In this document: positions 1 through 11,464 of the stretch, piece after piece
Position numbering within the stretch: position 1 is the first letter of the stretch
How the letters are laid out: each line of letters begins with the position of its first letter
Program-made: the position numbers and the translations under genes
Notes under the pieces: generated by a model
What the model saw: only the letters and a program-made list of their open reading frames with translations
What the model was told of the DNA's origin: nothing
Databases searched by the model: none
Assembly: GCA_021229015.1 (NCBI GenBank)
Contig: CM037788.1
Span: 42,103,810 to 42,167,809 of the forward strand
Length of the DNA: 64,000 bases
From: Solen grandis
Lineage: Eukaryota; Mollusca; Bivalvia; Adapedonta; Solenidae
Direction of reading: 5' to 3'

Positions 1-130
1 TCGTATAGACTTTGTGTCATATTATCGTATTCATTGGCTTTCAGTATATCCATTTTCTGAGATCGTATACCGGTAATTTTCACTTCTCGGTGATTGAAAA
101 AAGAAATCTGAAAAGCTGTATATCATCATA

Positions 131-200
131 TAAGGCGCACCCCCTCTATAAACTTGAATTATCTGGAAAAAAGGTGCGCCTAATCTGCCCGTGTATACGG
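131..200. other. GGCGCACC/GGTGCGCC inverted repeat, possible pogo/Tigger-type transposon end
   Basis: GGCGCACC at 134-141 and its exact reverse complement GGTGCGCC at 173-180 flank a 31-bp AT-rich loop. The downstream text (GCGCCTAATCTG, then CGTGTATACGG) resembles 2249-2292 in the duplicated unit (GGTGCACCTTATACG, then GCGCCTAATTTACTTGTGTATA). The same sequence type therefore occurs at least twice independently. Termini rich in 'GCGCCTTATA' are, from memory, typical of pogo-like DNA transposons of aquatic animals. No transposase frame is present, so this is at most a solo end or a MITE fragment. Confidence 0.35.
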
Positions 201-205
201 TATTC

Positions 206-2045
206 TCCACTACAGGCTCCACTACTTTGAATTTTTCTAACACCTCTAACAAATATGTCTTTGCTTTTGATAATAGTGTAACACTTTTTCTTTTTCTATT
301 TTCAGGTAAGACTTTCCAGTTCAAGATTAAGGCCATGCAGTTACAACAGATTATAGGCACAATTTACCTTAAGCAAAAAGCAACCATAATTCTTCCCTGA
401 GGTTTGGACAATGTTTAGCTTTTCTTTCCTCTCACTTGCATCACAAAGAAATCAAGATTTCTTTTCAACCCATCTCAAAGTGTTTCTGGAATATATAATT
501 GTTTACACAATGCATACATATTATAAGTTGTTTTCAGCATGTAAACTATCATACTGAGATTCATTCCTGATCAATCAATCAACCAGTAATGTCAAGAGAG
601 TTCTATAGAAATAGAATATGAGACCATTGCCCTTGATCCAAAATGAATTATTATAATGTCAGAATGGTCATGCCATGTCTAGACCTAATTCATACTCAGT
701 TGACATACACCTTGAATGACCCACAGGAAAACATCATGAATTCATGTTTCTTTTCTGAAATCTCTTGGGGTCCCACAAACCCAGTTGTTACGGAAACAAT
801 TGATCTAATAAGTTGTTGCTAGGAGGTTTAAGGTTGCCTAGGTTTTAGGAATGACACAAGGCTTATCACTAACACCATAAGTGTGTAGACCAAGAATGGT
901 GCAATATTTCTGGAATTGCATCATCTGGGAGCGTTTGGAACTGCCATCATGGTCTTTAAGTATGGTTCCGTTATTAGAAATAAGCCTGAATTAAACAATG
1001 GAACCAAGATTTGATCAGTATATGGAAGATTGAGTTTCATGTAGGCTGGCTGTAACACTCAGTGACTGGTATCATTTGTAGGATCCAGAGCCACATTATG
1101 CCCTGAAAAAGTAAGTGATGATTAAATATTAAAGCAAAACCTGCCCATCTACTTCTCTATATTGGGTGTATATTGCCCTATATTGTAATTTCTCATGTTT
1201 AAACTCAGTAATTTGACAGCTTATCGTTTTACACTTCCATTCCTGTTGCTGCCAATGTAGAGAATTTCGTGATATTTATAGTTAAGCTTAAGTTTTATTG
1301 TGTGTTTTTTTTTCCAACCAATATATAGACATATTTAAACCTTTTGTGATGCCTGTAGCCTTGAAGTGTACACCCTAGGGAGCAATGCTCTCTCTTCACA
1401 TTTTGATAGGTTTATGAGGGAGGTGACAGTTCATTTCAGGATGGAGGTTGTCAGTAGTATCAACAACATCTACAGATAACTCCAGGTCTGATAGTAGCTC
1501 ATATGAAACTTTCTCTGAACCCGTTCTGAGTTTTAGAAAGTCTTAAGCTGGACTAACATGTACCATATACACTGGCAGTTAAGGAACACATTTTTCCAGA
1601 TAATTCGGGTTTATAGATGGGTAGTCTTATATGGTGATATACAGGTTTTTAGTTGTTTTTCTCCATCACTGAGAAGTGAAATTTACTAAAATATGATCTA
1701 ATGAAAATCAGTTAATTCAATAATAGGCAATTAAGTCTATAAGAAACCATAATCAACAATATAATGTTACTGCTTTTGTTCATATTAGTTATCCTTCTTG
1801 TATATTTTATAATAGAGTGAGAAAACATGAAGGAAGCCATTTTTGATACAAGTAACACAAGTTTATTTTATTTGACCTCTTGATGTACAGGAGAAACTTT
1901 ATTGGTTGGATTGTTACGTAATGTCTGTTCGTTGGGAGAAATTTTACTGATGACATTGGTCCCCAATCTGTTATTTAGAATGCCAGTACACAGTTGAGTA
2001 ATGTCATGTTATGAGAATATGTCTCCTTTATTCTACACCTCCTTA
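206..2045. other. AT-rich stretch, no recognisable feature
   Basis: No frame over about 70 codons, no tandem repeat and no known repeat end was seen. The plus frame at 191-400 (69 codons) contains a pyrimidine tract and a TTTTCAG|GTAAG string near 290-310, but shows no protein-like composition. Confidence 0.5.
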
Positions 2046-4573
2046 ATATAAAAGTCTACTAGTAACTTAATTATGCCATGTAAATAGAATGGTTTACTAT
2101 ATAATTAGCCACTGTGACATGGATATCTGTCAGTCCATCAAAATATCCGACAGCACAAATTTCAGTATAGCGCCTAATACGCTGCAATAAGTGTTTTTTT
2201 GTTTGTTTTTTCTTTTTCAAATAAAAGTTACCTTGAAATTAAGGTGCACCTTATACGTTTCTGCGCCTAATTTACTTGTGTATATTGTATATTGATTAGA
2301 TTGACAGGAGATAAAGAGAGAAACTAAATTCATTAATTAAACTGTGAAACCAATCTGCGCCTTGATCTTACTGTATGTGGTCTTATAGTAAGACAAGCTT
2401 TCTATCCTCCATTGACACCCAATTATATTGTTCACTGTACCAAGCTATTGTTGGCTCAGTTTTCTGTTTGATAATTAGAAATTATTTTTTCCTTTACTTA
2501 AAGCACTCGGAATATAAACCCACATCATTAGTGAACAAAATATTGACTTTTGTAAGAGACAGTCAAATTGTTATGCAATTCCTTGCAGCTTTCTTATCAT
2601 TTACATAGCCGATCCATGATGGTAAAAATGAATGCATTATATGTTTCCAATGACACAAAGACGTAAGAATAATACTTAAGGATATGTTTTTGATGAGGTT
2701 ATACTGCTTCTATAATCCAACAGGAGCACAGCTCTTAATAAAACAGCTTAAAAATATCAGTGAATTCATAAAAAAATTAATGCTTTGGAAAAAAAACCCA
2801 ATAGCTTTCGTATGTTTTAATATGAAGATTAAGAAAGCATTCTTCTTAATTTACTGCCAGCAAAAACAAGTTATCAACTTGTTAACAAGCTCTTCTGTAT
2901 CTCGTTTTTGTTCTGCAAGCTAACTGATAATGAATTCATAATATACAGAGTGGTAGGAACAGAGCCTGAGACTCTCCCTTAAAAAATGTACAATGTCTCT
3001 GCAATTCATTTATTAATTTTTAGCTCACCTGAGCACAAAGTGCTCAAGGTGAGCTTTTGTGATCGCCCTTCGTCCGTCGTCGTGCGTCGTCCGTCGTCAG
3101 TCGTCCGTTGTCAACAATTTGCTTTAAACGACATCTCCTCTGAAACCGCTGGACAGAATTTAATGAAACTTGGCAGGAATGTTCCTTGGGTGAGGCTCTA
3201 CAAAGGTTGCTAAAATAAAGTTGATCCATGAAGAACTCTGGTTGCCATGGCTACAAAAAGAATAAGAAAATGAAAACTTTAAAAATCATCTCCTTCAAAA
3301 CTACTGGCCAGATTTCAAAATAATTTGGTACAGATGTTCCTTGGGTCAACCTCTACCAAAGTTGCTAAAATTATTCCGATCCGTAAAAAAACATGGCCGC
3401 CAGGGGCGGGGCTTATTTGCCTTATATATATATAGAGAAACCTTTAAACAACATCTCCTCTGAAATCACTGGACAGAATTTGATTAAACTTGGCAGGGAT
3501 GATCCTTGGGTCAACCTTCACAAAAGTTGCTAAAATAAACTTGATCCATGTAGAACTCTGGTTGCCATGGCAACAAAAAGAAAAAAAAAAATTTAAAAAT
3601 TTTCTTCAAAACTACTGGCCAGATTTTAAAATAAATTGGTACAGATGTTCCTTGGGTCAACCTCAACCAAAGTTGCTAAAATTATTCCGATCCGTAAAAA
3701 AACATGGCTGCCAGGGGCGGGGCTTATTTGCCTTATATATATATAGAGAAACCTTTAAACAACATCTCCTCTGAAACCACTGGACAGAATTTGATTAAAC
3801 TTGGCAGGGGTGATCCTTGGGTCAACCTTTACAAAAGTTGCTAAAATAAACTTGATCCATGTAGAACTCTGGTTGCCATGGCAACAAAAAGAAGAAAAAA
3901 ATATGAAAACTTTAAAAATCATCTTCTTCAAAACTACTGGCCAGATTTTAAAATAAATTGGAACAGATGTTCCTTGGGTCAACCTATTTATCTCAGGTGA
4001 GCGATTTAGGGCCATCATGGGCCTCTTGTTAAAAGAAAGCTTTGATATTTATTTCCAGCAGTCTTTTTTATTTTTAGAAGAATTACAGCAATAATCAAAG
4101 CTAAGTCTTCAATTCAGATTGAAATTGGTAGGAAGTTTCAGAAATGTGTGTACATTGTATTAGAAACAGTGAGTGTGATGTAAAAAATTGTCTGAAAGAA
4201 AGTCTACTCAAAACATTATTTGGAAGAATTCTCTCAGATATTAGTACATTATTTGGAGCAGCCATTGAAAGTGGGTAAAATTGTCTAAAAACAGTCCAAC
4301 TTGTATTAAGCAGCCACCCAAGAGATGGGTCTCAATTGGCTGCTTAAGGCAAGTTGGCTGCTTAAGATAAAATATAGTATCGGCCATTTTTGATAGTATA
4401 TGTCAATGTATATATGTTTGCTTGTATGTATGTATGAATTTTTTTTACTGTTTTATATGTATATTATACCTATACACAAACTCCCTCTCTTTTTTTTTCT
4501 CCCCCTTTCAGTTTTTATCTCTCTCTCTTTCTGAGTCTTATACCCATAACAAAGTAAATATTCAATTGATAAG
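2046..4573 (+). repeat. Large direct duplication, copy 1 (carries a 1,009-bp insertion)
   Basis: Copy 1 starts at ATATAAAAGTCTACTAG and is nearly identical to 4574-6091. The offset is 2,528 bp before and 2,527 bp after a one-base difference in a T/G run near 2200. It then changes to 1,518 bp beyond position 4030, because copy 1 alone holds a 1,009-bp element (3020-4028). Two short plus-strand frames (77 and 79 codons) are conserved between copies only because the DNA is nearly identical; they match no known protein. The unit also holds a pogo-like GCGCC segment (2249-2292) and an inverted-motif stretch with GGCTGCTTAAG near 4300-4375. Confidence 0.9.
3020..4028 (-). mobile_element. Terminal-hairpin tandem-repeat element A (pearl-like, non-autonomous), minus orientation
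   Basis: Read on the minus strand, the element begins CAAGAGGCCCATGATGG and ends with a long hairpin (GAGCAC-ttt-GTGCTC core, GCTCACC/GGTGAGC outer arms) followed by CTAA. The subterminal inverted repeat is GCTCACCTGAG/CTCAGGTGAGC. The body is about three copies of a 311-bp unit (starts near 3110, 3440 and 3750), each with CTGGTTGCCATGG and GGCCAGATTT. A GTCCGTCGTC-type tract lies just inside the hairpin end. Comparison with the empty site at 5541-5552 gives an insertion of exactly 1,009 bp, with only TTA (TAA) ambiguous at the junctions. No protein is encoded. The design matches tandem-repeat-containing 'pearl'/HINE-like elements of bivalves as I remember them. Confidence 0.85.
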
Positions 4574-6091
4574 ATATAAAAGTCTACTAGTAACTTAATT
4601 ATGCCATGTAAATAGAATGGTTTACTATATAATTAGCCACTGTGACATGGATATCTGTCAGTCCATCAAAATATCCGACAGCACAAATTTCAGTATAGCG
4701 CCTAATACGCTGCAATAAGTGTTTTTTTGTTGTTTTTTCTTTTTCAGATAAAAGTTACCTTGAAATTAAGGTGCACCTTATACGTTTCTGCGCCTAATTT
4801 ACTTGTGTATATTGTATATTGATTAGATTGACAGGAGATAAAGAGAGAAACTAAATTCATTAATTAAACTGTGAAACCAATCTGCGCCTTGATCTTACTG
4901 TATGTGGTCTTATAGTAAGACAAGCTTTCTATCCTCCATTGACACCCAATTATATTGTTCACTGTACCAAGCTATTGTTGGCTCAGTTTTCTGTTTGATA
5001 ATTAGAAATTATTTTTTCCTTTACTTAAAGCACTCGGAATATAAACCCACATCATTAGTGAACAAAATATTGACTTTTGTAAGAGACAGTCAAATTGTTA
5101 TGCAATTCCTTGCAGCTTTCTTATCATTTACATAGCCGATCCATGATGGTAAAAATGAATGCATTATATGTTTCCAATGACACAAAGACGTAAGAATAAT
5201 ACTTAAGGATATGTTTTTGATGAGGTTATACTGCTTCTATAATCCAACAGGAGCACAGCTCTTAATAAAACAGCTTAAAAATATCAGTGAATTCATAAAA
5301 AAATTAATGCTTTGGAAAAAAAACCCAATAGCTTTCGTATGTTTTAATATGAAGATTAAGAAAGCATTCTTCTTAATTTACTGCCAGCAAAAACAAGTTA
5401 TCAACTTGTTAACAAGCTCTTCTGTATCTCGTTTTTGTTCTGCAAGCTAACTGATAATGAATTCATAATATACAGAGTGGTAGGAACAGAGCCTGAGACT
5501 CTCCCTTAAAAAATGTACAATGTCTCTGCAATTCATTTATTAATTTTTAAAAGAAAGCTTTGATATTTATTTCCAGTAGTCTTTTTTATTTTTAGAAGAA
5601 TTACAGCAATAATCAAAGCTCAGTCTTCAATTCAGATTGAAATTGGTAGGAAGTTTCAGAAATGTGTGTACATTGTATTAGAAACAGTGAGTGTGATGTA
5701 AAAAATTGTCTGAAAGAAAGTCTACTCAAAACATTATTTGGAAGAATTCTCTCAGATATTAGTACATTATTTGGAGCAGCCATTGAAAGTGGGTAAAATT
5801 GTCTAAAAACAGTCCAACTTGTATTAAGCAGCCACCCAAGAGATGGGTCTCAATTGGCTGCTTAAGGCAAGTTGGCTGCTTAAGATAAAATATAGTATCG
5901 GCCATTTTTGATAGTATATGTCAATGTATATATGTTTGCTTGTATGTATGTATGAATTTTTTTTACTGTTTTATATGTATATTATACCTATACACAAACT
6001 CCCTCTCTTTTTTTTTCTCCCCCTTTCAGTTTTTATCTCTCTCTCTTTCTGAGTCTTATACCCATAACAAAGTAAATATTCAATTGATAAG
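4574..6091 (+). repeat. Large direct duplication, copy 2 (empty site)
   Basis: This is the uninterrupted copy of 2046-4573, 1,518 bp long, and differs from it by only a few substitutions and indels. Position 5541-5552 (TAATTTTTAAAA) is the pre-insertion state of element A. The frames at 4902-5135 and 5211-5450 repeat those of copy 1. Near-identity means either a very recent tandem duplication or two haplotypes placed in series by the assembler. Confidence 0.9.
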
Positions 6092-6386
6092 ATATAAAAG
6101 TCTACTAGTAACTTAATTATGCCATGTAAATAGAATGGTTTACTATATAATTAGCCACTGTGACATGGATATCTGTCAGTCCATCAAAATATCCGACAGC
6201 ACAAATTTCAGTATAGCGCCTAATACGCTGCAATAAGTGTTTTTTTGTTGTTGTTTTTTCTTTTTCAAATAAAAGTTACCTTGAAATTAAGGTGCACCTT
6301 ATACGTTTCCGCGCCTTATTTACTTGTGTATATTGTATATTGATTAGATTGACAAGAGATAAAGAGAGAAACTAAATTCATTAATT
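6092..6386 (+). repeat. Large direct duplication, truncated copy 3
   Basis: The third start of the same unit stays nearly identical for about 295 bp and breaks off after CTAAATTCATTAATT. It has a longer TTG run (three extra bases) and a C for T in the GCGCC segment. An abrupt end inside the unit is what unequal exchange or a collapsed assembly would leave. Confidence 0.85.
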
Positions 6387-7687
6387 TAATATGAATATTA
6401 AGACATGATGGCATACGCAACACATTACCATTATGTTCTAAATATTCCATTTTATATCACTAGCGATTTCTTGTTTTTATTAGCAAACAGTCGATGTTCT
6501 TTGATCAAGCAATTAATAAAAACACCTTTATAACTCTCGAAAGATTAAAGATATCCACATATAATAATGCATTCATAATTCCAACACTAACACCGATCGG
6601 CTATCATATAGTCAACCGAGCAAATCGAACATAGCAGAATCGAGTGCATAACTGTTCATATACATGATGCGTATTTCATCAAACTTGAAACTATGCATAG
6701 ATAAAAGGCAATCGAGTATAATTAAAACACTCATTGATGTTTGATTTCTTAAGCTAGCCCTTCGCAAACAGCGTGACGTTGGCAAACACCAGCGGAAGTG
6801 TGCCAATTATGCCTGCGGGTGGGGAGCAGGTAGCGTTCGGTGCGAATCACACCAGCTGACTGACCTCTAATTAGGACACTTTTTAAGTAGGATCATCCCC
6901 TTTTCAGGTGACTGTTGACCGCATATGACAAGTGACCGCTAATTACACGACAATTAAAGAAGAATCTGCTCGGGAAAACTTGACATGACCGCTTACGTCA
7001 TGGTGACCGCTTAATATACTTATACTATCATAAGATTGACTGTAGTCAGATTTATTAAGAACCCTATTTGGTTTCTGAATATTGCAGCATTTTTTGGAAT
7101 AGTCCATGGGTTTTAAATTACCCTAAATATCAAAGTATCATTGCTTAGAAAATTTCATGAAACTAATATATCTGAAATAGTCCAATTTAGAGAAAGGTCT
7201 ATGAAAAAATATGCATTTAGAAGAGTCCATGACATTTACAGGATGATAAAACACTCCTTGAGAGTTTTTTTAAGAGGACACCATTGTATCAACATGCTTA
7301 TGATATGCATTTCTGTTTTATTTTGCTATCAGTAAAAACAACAACACAGCACAGCATTGATGTATGATATGCCATTAGCCATCATACTACCCGAGTCTTA
7401 AAAAGCTTCTTTTAGTCTGATTTCTGTAATTGATTCCAAAAATATAAAAAAAAGCATCAAACAGAAGTATGGTATGAATGAGAAACTGTTTTTGCTTGTT
7501 ATTGGTTGACAACAAACCTGAAATTAGCATTAGGCAGAGAATATTGATGTTGGATATGGCGCACCTTTGTAGAGGCAAATCAAAGAAAGTTTTCTATAGG
7601 CTCTAAACTCCGTAATCGGGAAAATACAGTTCAAGAAAAAGTCAGAAATATTGCATGAATGAAACATTATTTTAAGACATGGTTTTT
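6387..7687. other. AT-rich stretch with one GACCGCTTA-type repeat fragment
   Basis: There is no gene. Near 6835-7025 the motif TGACCGCT(T)A is repeated four or more times (GTGACCGCTAATTAC, CATGACCGCTTACG, GGTGACCGCTTAATA). It resembles the GGCTGCTTAAG motif inside the duplicated unit at 4300-4375 and 5818-5893. This is probably a fragment of a dispersed element of unknown class. Confidence 0.4.
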
Positions 7688-7798
7688 GTGTCATCTGCTG
7701 TAAACAGAGGTGACACATAGGGATCACTACTCCATTGTCTGTCTATATATCCTTTTGTCTCTTTGTCCATCCATCTGTCTGTCAGTTTGTTTCTGTCA
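7688..7798 (-). mobile_element. Family-2 terminal module (GTGATCCCTATGTGTCACCT hairpin), minus orientation
   Basis: On the minus strand the sequence reads GTGATCCCTATGTGTCACCT, an 11-base loop, then AGATGACAC: a hairpin with a nearly perfect 9-bp stem. It is preceded (7732-7798 on the plus strand) by a GACAGA-type tract. The same 40-bp module occurs at 15259-15298 and 19195-19237, and diverged at 8488-8527, each time at the end of an element. The body that belongs to this copy is not clearly recognisable. Confidence 0.6.
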
Positions 7799-8487
7799 AG
7801 TGCATTGTTCATTTAACAACTGGGATTAGTTTAATTTTTAGGAACTTGTTGCCCTATCAATGTAAGATGCATGTAGATACAGAGTTGCAGAGGTGAAGTG
7901 TTGCTATGTGATAATGAATACTTGTCAGTTATTAATCAGGTGTTGAGGCTGACATTTGACTTCAATTGCCTCATCAACAGTTTGGCTGTGCCTCCATCCA
8001 CACTTATAGCCTGCTAATATGCACAACATGCCGATGTTCTTCACCGGGGGGCCATTTGAGAAGGATGAAGAAAAAGGCATTATACACTTAAAATGAAAGT
8101 TTAAGGAACAAATTATGGTTTAAAATATAAGAGAGGAAATCTCTGATGTTTAATCTTTCCTAAAATATATAAAATATATAAGCTTTCAATTGAAATGGGA
8201 AAATAGATTAATATGTATGAGTATTCTTATTTATAAACCCTTTTAATGTTATACAGACAATATAGATGTAAGGTTGTGGTTCTATCAGGGTGCCATCTGT
8301 CTGAAATGATATACCCAGACATCTGGGGTCTTAAGGCACCTTGGGTTTTCCTGCACCTGTAATTAGCAATGTGTTTATTTATGACTAAAATTCTGTCTTA
8401 GCCACTATGAACTCTAAACCACAATGGATTTCATGTAAAAGTAGTAAATATACCCCATTGATAATTAGGAATCTTCTATTGACTTTT
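7799..8487. other. AT-rich stretch, no recognisable feature
   Basis: No frame or repeat could be supported. It lies between two family-2 ends of the same orientation and may be old element body. Confidence 0.4.
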
Positions 8488-8838
8488 TTGTGTCAACTAC
8501 GTAGCACAGCAGACACATAGGGATCATTTTGTTTGGCTTAAGCATCGTTATCACACTTTCTTGTCTGGAGCATAACTTCAACACTATTGCATGGATTCAG
8601 TCCAAACTTGGAACATTAAAACCTTAATATGATGTATAGGTGTGCAGTGCACAAGAACTGTAATTATAGCTAAACTAATTCTTGAATTATCCCCCTTGGT
8701 TGATTTTCTTTTGAAAATTGTTTGGTGCATTACTTCAACACTACTGAATGGATTCACTCCAAACTTGGACCATGTATACTTTATGAGCTGTAAAAGTGCT
8801 GTGCACAAGAACCATAACTCTAGCTCATTTGATTTTTG
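8488..8838 (-). mobile_element. Family-2-like element with two 157-bp body units
   Basis: The left end is a diverged family-2 terminus (minus strand TGATCCCTATGTGTCTGCTGT, ending GTTGACACAAAAAA). To its right are two copies of a 157-bp unit, recognisable by CTTCAACACTA-TG-ATGGATTCA and CCAAACTTGGA (near 8575 and 8732) and by GTGCACAAGAAC. The frames on both strands here are repeat sequence read as protein. Confidence 0.5.
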
Positions 8839-8840
8839 AA

Positions 8841-9501
8841 GTATTCCACACTCTACTTTGTCTATTTTCTGCACTATACCTTGGCTATCTCTATAGTTCA
8901 CACTCTACCTTGTCTAACTCTATATTCTGCACTAAACCTTTGCTATCTCTGTAGTCTACACTCTACCTTGTCTAACTTTATTTTCTGCACTATACCTTTG
9001 CTATCTCTATAGTCTACATTCTACCTTGTCTAACTCAATATTCCACACTCTACCTTGGCTATCTCTATATTCCACACTCTACCTTGTCTAACTCTATATT
9101 CTGCACTATACCTTTTCTATCTCTTTAGTCTACATTCTACCTTGTCTAACTCTATAGTCCACACTCTACCTTGTCTACTTCTATATTCTGCACTATACCT
9201 TTGCTATCTCTGTAGTCTACATTTTACCTTGTCTATCTCTATAGTCCACACTCTACCTTGTCTAACTCTATATTCTGCACTAAACCTTTGCTATCTCTGT
9301 AGTCTACACTCTACCTTGTCTAACTCTATTTTCTGCACTATACCTTTGCTATCTCTATAGTCTACATTCTACCTTGTCTAACACTATATTCTGCACTATA
9401 CATTGGCTATCTCTATAGTCCAAACTCTACCTTGTCTAACTCTATTTTCTGCTCTATACCTTGGCTATCTCTATAGTCCACACTCTACCTTGTCTAACTC
9501 T
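8841..9501. repeat. 29-bp minisatellite arranged as a 58-bp dimer, truncated by a gap
   Basis: The repeat unit is 58 bp and splits into two related 29-bp halves. One begins CTCTACCTTGTCTAACTC and ends TTCTGCA; the other begins CTATACCTTTGCTATCTC and ends AGTCTACA. About eleven dimers are present, and the array runs straight into the N gap. The plus frames of 76-101 codons (for example 9055-9360) are this repeat and should not be called genes. Confidence 0.9.
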
Positions 9502-9601
9502 NNNNNNNNNNNNNNNNNNNNNNNNNNNNNNNNNNNNNNNNNNNNNNNNNNNNNNNNNNNNNNNNNNNNNNNNNNNNNNNNNNNNNNNNNNNNNNNNNNN
9601 N
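9502..9601. other. Assembly gap of 100 N
   Basis: Exactly 100 N lie between the minisatellite and an unrelated element. A fixed-length gap of this kind is a placeholder, so the true length is unknown and probably includes more repeat units. Confidence 0.98.
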
Positions 9602-9937
9602 CATGCACAATCTCACAATGCACAAGTTCCTAGGCCCAGGCGTTCTCAAGTTATTGATCGGAAACAGCTTGATCACCATTCTCAAATTTAAGCCCAGTAA
9701 ATGAAGGTCACTGTGACCATGACCCTTGACCAAGTGATTCCAAAAACAATAGGGTTCATTTACTGGTCATGATCAATCTCCAGACTAAGTTTGAAGTTCC
9801 TAGGCCCAGGCGTTCCCAAGTTATTGATCGGAAACTGTTTGGTCTACGGACTGACTGACCGACCGACAGACGGACGGACGGACCGACTGACATGTGCAAA
9901 GCAATATGCCCCCTCTTCTTAGAAGGGGGGCATAATT
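9602..9937 (+). mobile_element. CCAGGCGTTCTCAAGTTATTGATCGG-type element, 5' truncated at the gap
   Basis: Two body units share TTCCTAGGCCCAGGCGTTC and AAGTTATTGATCGGAAAC (near 9627 and 9797). They are separated by GGTCACTGTGACCATGACCC. Then come a GACTGACCGACCGACAGACGG tract and a strong terminal hairpin (TATGCCCCC-TCTTCTTAGAA-GGGGGGCATA, 9905-9934). I remember this repeat as widespread in marine invertebrates, and bivalves in particular. It is non-coding and its 5' part is lost in the gap. Confidence 0.75.
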
Positions 9938-10184
9938 AGTGTCCCCATGAAAATCTATGATTATACTGTAATCCAACCCAGTCACATTAATCTGATATCT
10001 AGACATAGCATTCATAAACAAGACAGAAATCAGAGTCCTTTCTGTTTCCTACACCACAATAAAGTCTCTTGAGCGCCCAGTCAAAGGAACAAGAAAAATG
10101 GCTGATGAGGCCAGGTGGTTGCTGAGTATTGTAAAATGTGTTTGCTGCACATTACAGATTGGCTGCATAATACAGGTAGCAGCT

Positions 10185-10268
10185 GACTTAGGTTGTGTGC
10201 TGGCTGAGATTCAATCCCATGACCACCCACCAGGCTGATGTTTTCACCCCTACTGACCTGTGCCTGCA
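10185..10268 (-). other. Possible tRNA-derived SINE head (degraded)
   Basis: On the minus strand the sequence has a tRNA-like layout: GGTCAGTAGGGGTGAAAAC (A-box-like), then about 30 bases later GGGATTGAATCTC (B-box-like). No clear tail or target duplication was seen, so this is weak. Confidence 0.25.
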
Positions 10269-10269
10269 A

Positions 10270-11464
10270 TTAACTTGACGCCAAAATAGGTATAGCCACG
10301 CTCCGAATGTTTGTCGGAGGTTGTTGAACTAAGGTAACTTTTGAAAGCAAGATTCACGTGCATTTGTTTGTCGGAGGATTGTACAGCTTCTCAATGGTTA
10401 AACCGATATGCATATTCATTTCGGGGGCATTTTGGAGTCATGTTAATTACCACAATGAAAGGGCTGAAGCGATCTTGGATTTGATTCATTACCAGGGAAG
10501 GCAGACAGGCAGGTAGATGGCCCGATGAATAGGTAGACAGACATTAGTCATACATATCTGCATGTATTGTATTAATATGTCAAAACAGGATGTTAAACCC
10601 TCAGTACAACAAAGGAAGAAGAGTTGACCATATAACTGGGCCGACAGACAGACTAGTTAATCCCAGAAAACTTCCAGTAGAAGCACTCCTTAGCAAGGGT
10701 ATAATAATGCTCTTTCAAACAGTATTCTGAAAGATGTTTTCTAAAGGTTGAAGCCATGCGATGTTCACATCTAATTTGTTTTGTTCAATGTCACACTGTC
10801 CCTTCCAATTTAGAAATGGCCTGGGGATCTGTCTGTGCTTCACATTTGTTACCACATGTTCAAGTACTCCAATACATTTCAAATATATTGACCAGGGGAC
10901 AGTGGTGGGTGTAGCTGCATGTACAGATATTAAATAAGAGAGAGAGGTCAAAGAGGGAGAGAAAGAAAGAGGGAGGGAGGGAGAGAGATATAGATAGAGA
11001 GATGGAAGAAAGATATAGAAAGGAGGGGAAGAGAAAGTTTTGTTGTTTTTTTTCTTAGAAAAAATAAGAAAGGGCTCCAAGTACCATTTGACTGAAAGAG
11101 TGGCTTGTTTATTTATAAAAGGATGAACAGAAAGAAAATGCAGCATAGAAGGAAACCCACAAATTATCTGTTTTCTATATATTATGGAATTAATGGATTC
11201 CTAGAAACATATCTAATCATTTCATCTTTTACAGCATACAAATGTTAAATATGTTTCTTTTCATTATCCTATCCATCACAACTAACAATAATAACTGGCC
11301 CTTCTGGTAGAATCAGACAATTTATTGTTATGGCTGTTTTTATAAGGTTCCATCATAATGAGATTTTTTTAATGGATAGTCTGAACAAAAAGATAAAAAA
11401 AAATAACAAGAACACAGCTTGCAGATGCATACACTTGTCTGTTTCTTGTTGTTGTTTTTTAAAG
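10270..11464. other. No gene; purine-rich tract at 10936-11036
   Basis: The stretch is otherwise unremarkable. At 10936-11036 the plus strand is almost pure purine (AGAGAGAGG, GGGAGGGAGGGAGAGAG), a degenerate GA microsatellite. The 143-codon minus frame (10715-11146) reads through it and owes its Ser/Leu/Pro-rich run to the tract. Confidence 0.5.

Noticed and set aside
2375..5450. 77- and 79-codon frames conserved between duplicate copies
   Set aside because: Conservation is due to near-identical DNA. No substitutions are available to show selection, and no family was recognised.
10715..11146. 143-codon minus frame, the second longest in the window
   Set aside because: Its middle is the purine-rich tract read on the opposite strand (Ser/Leu/Pro/Phe low complexity).
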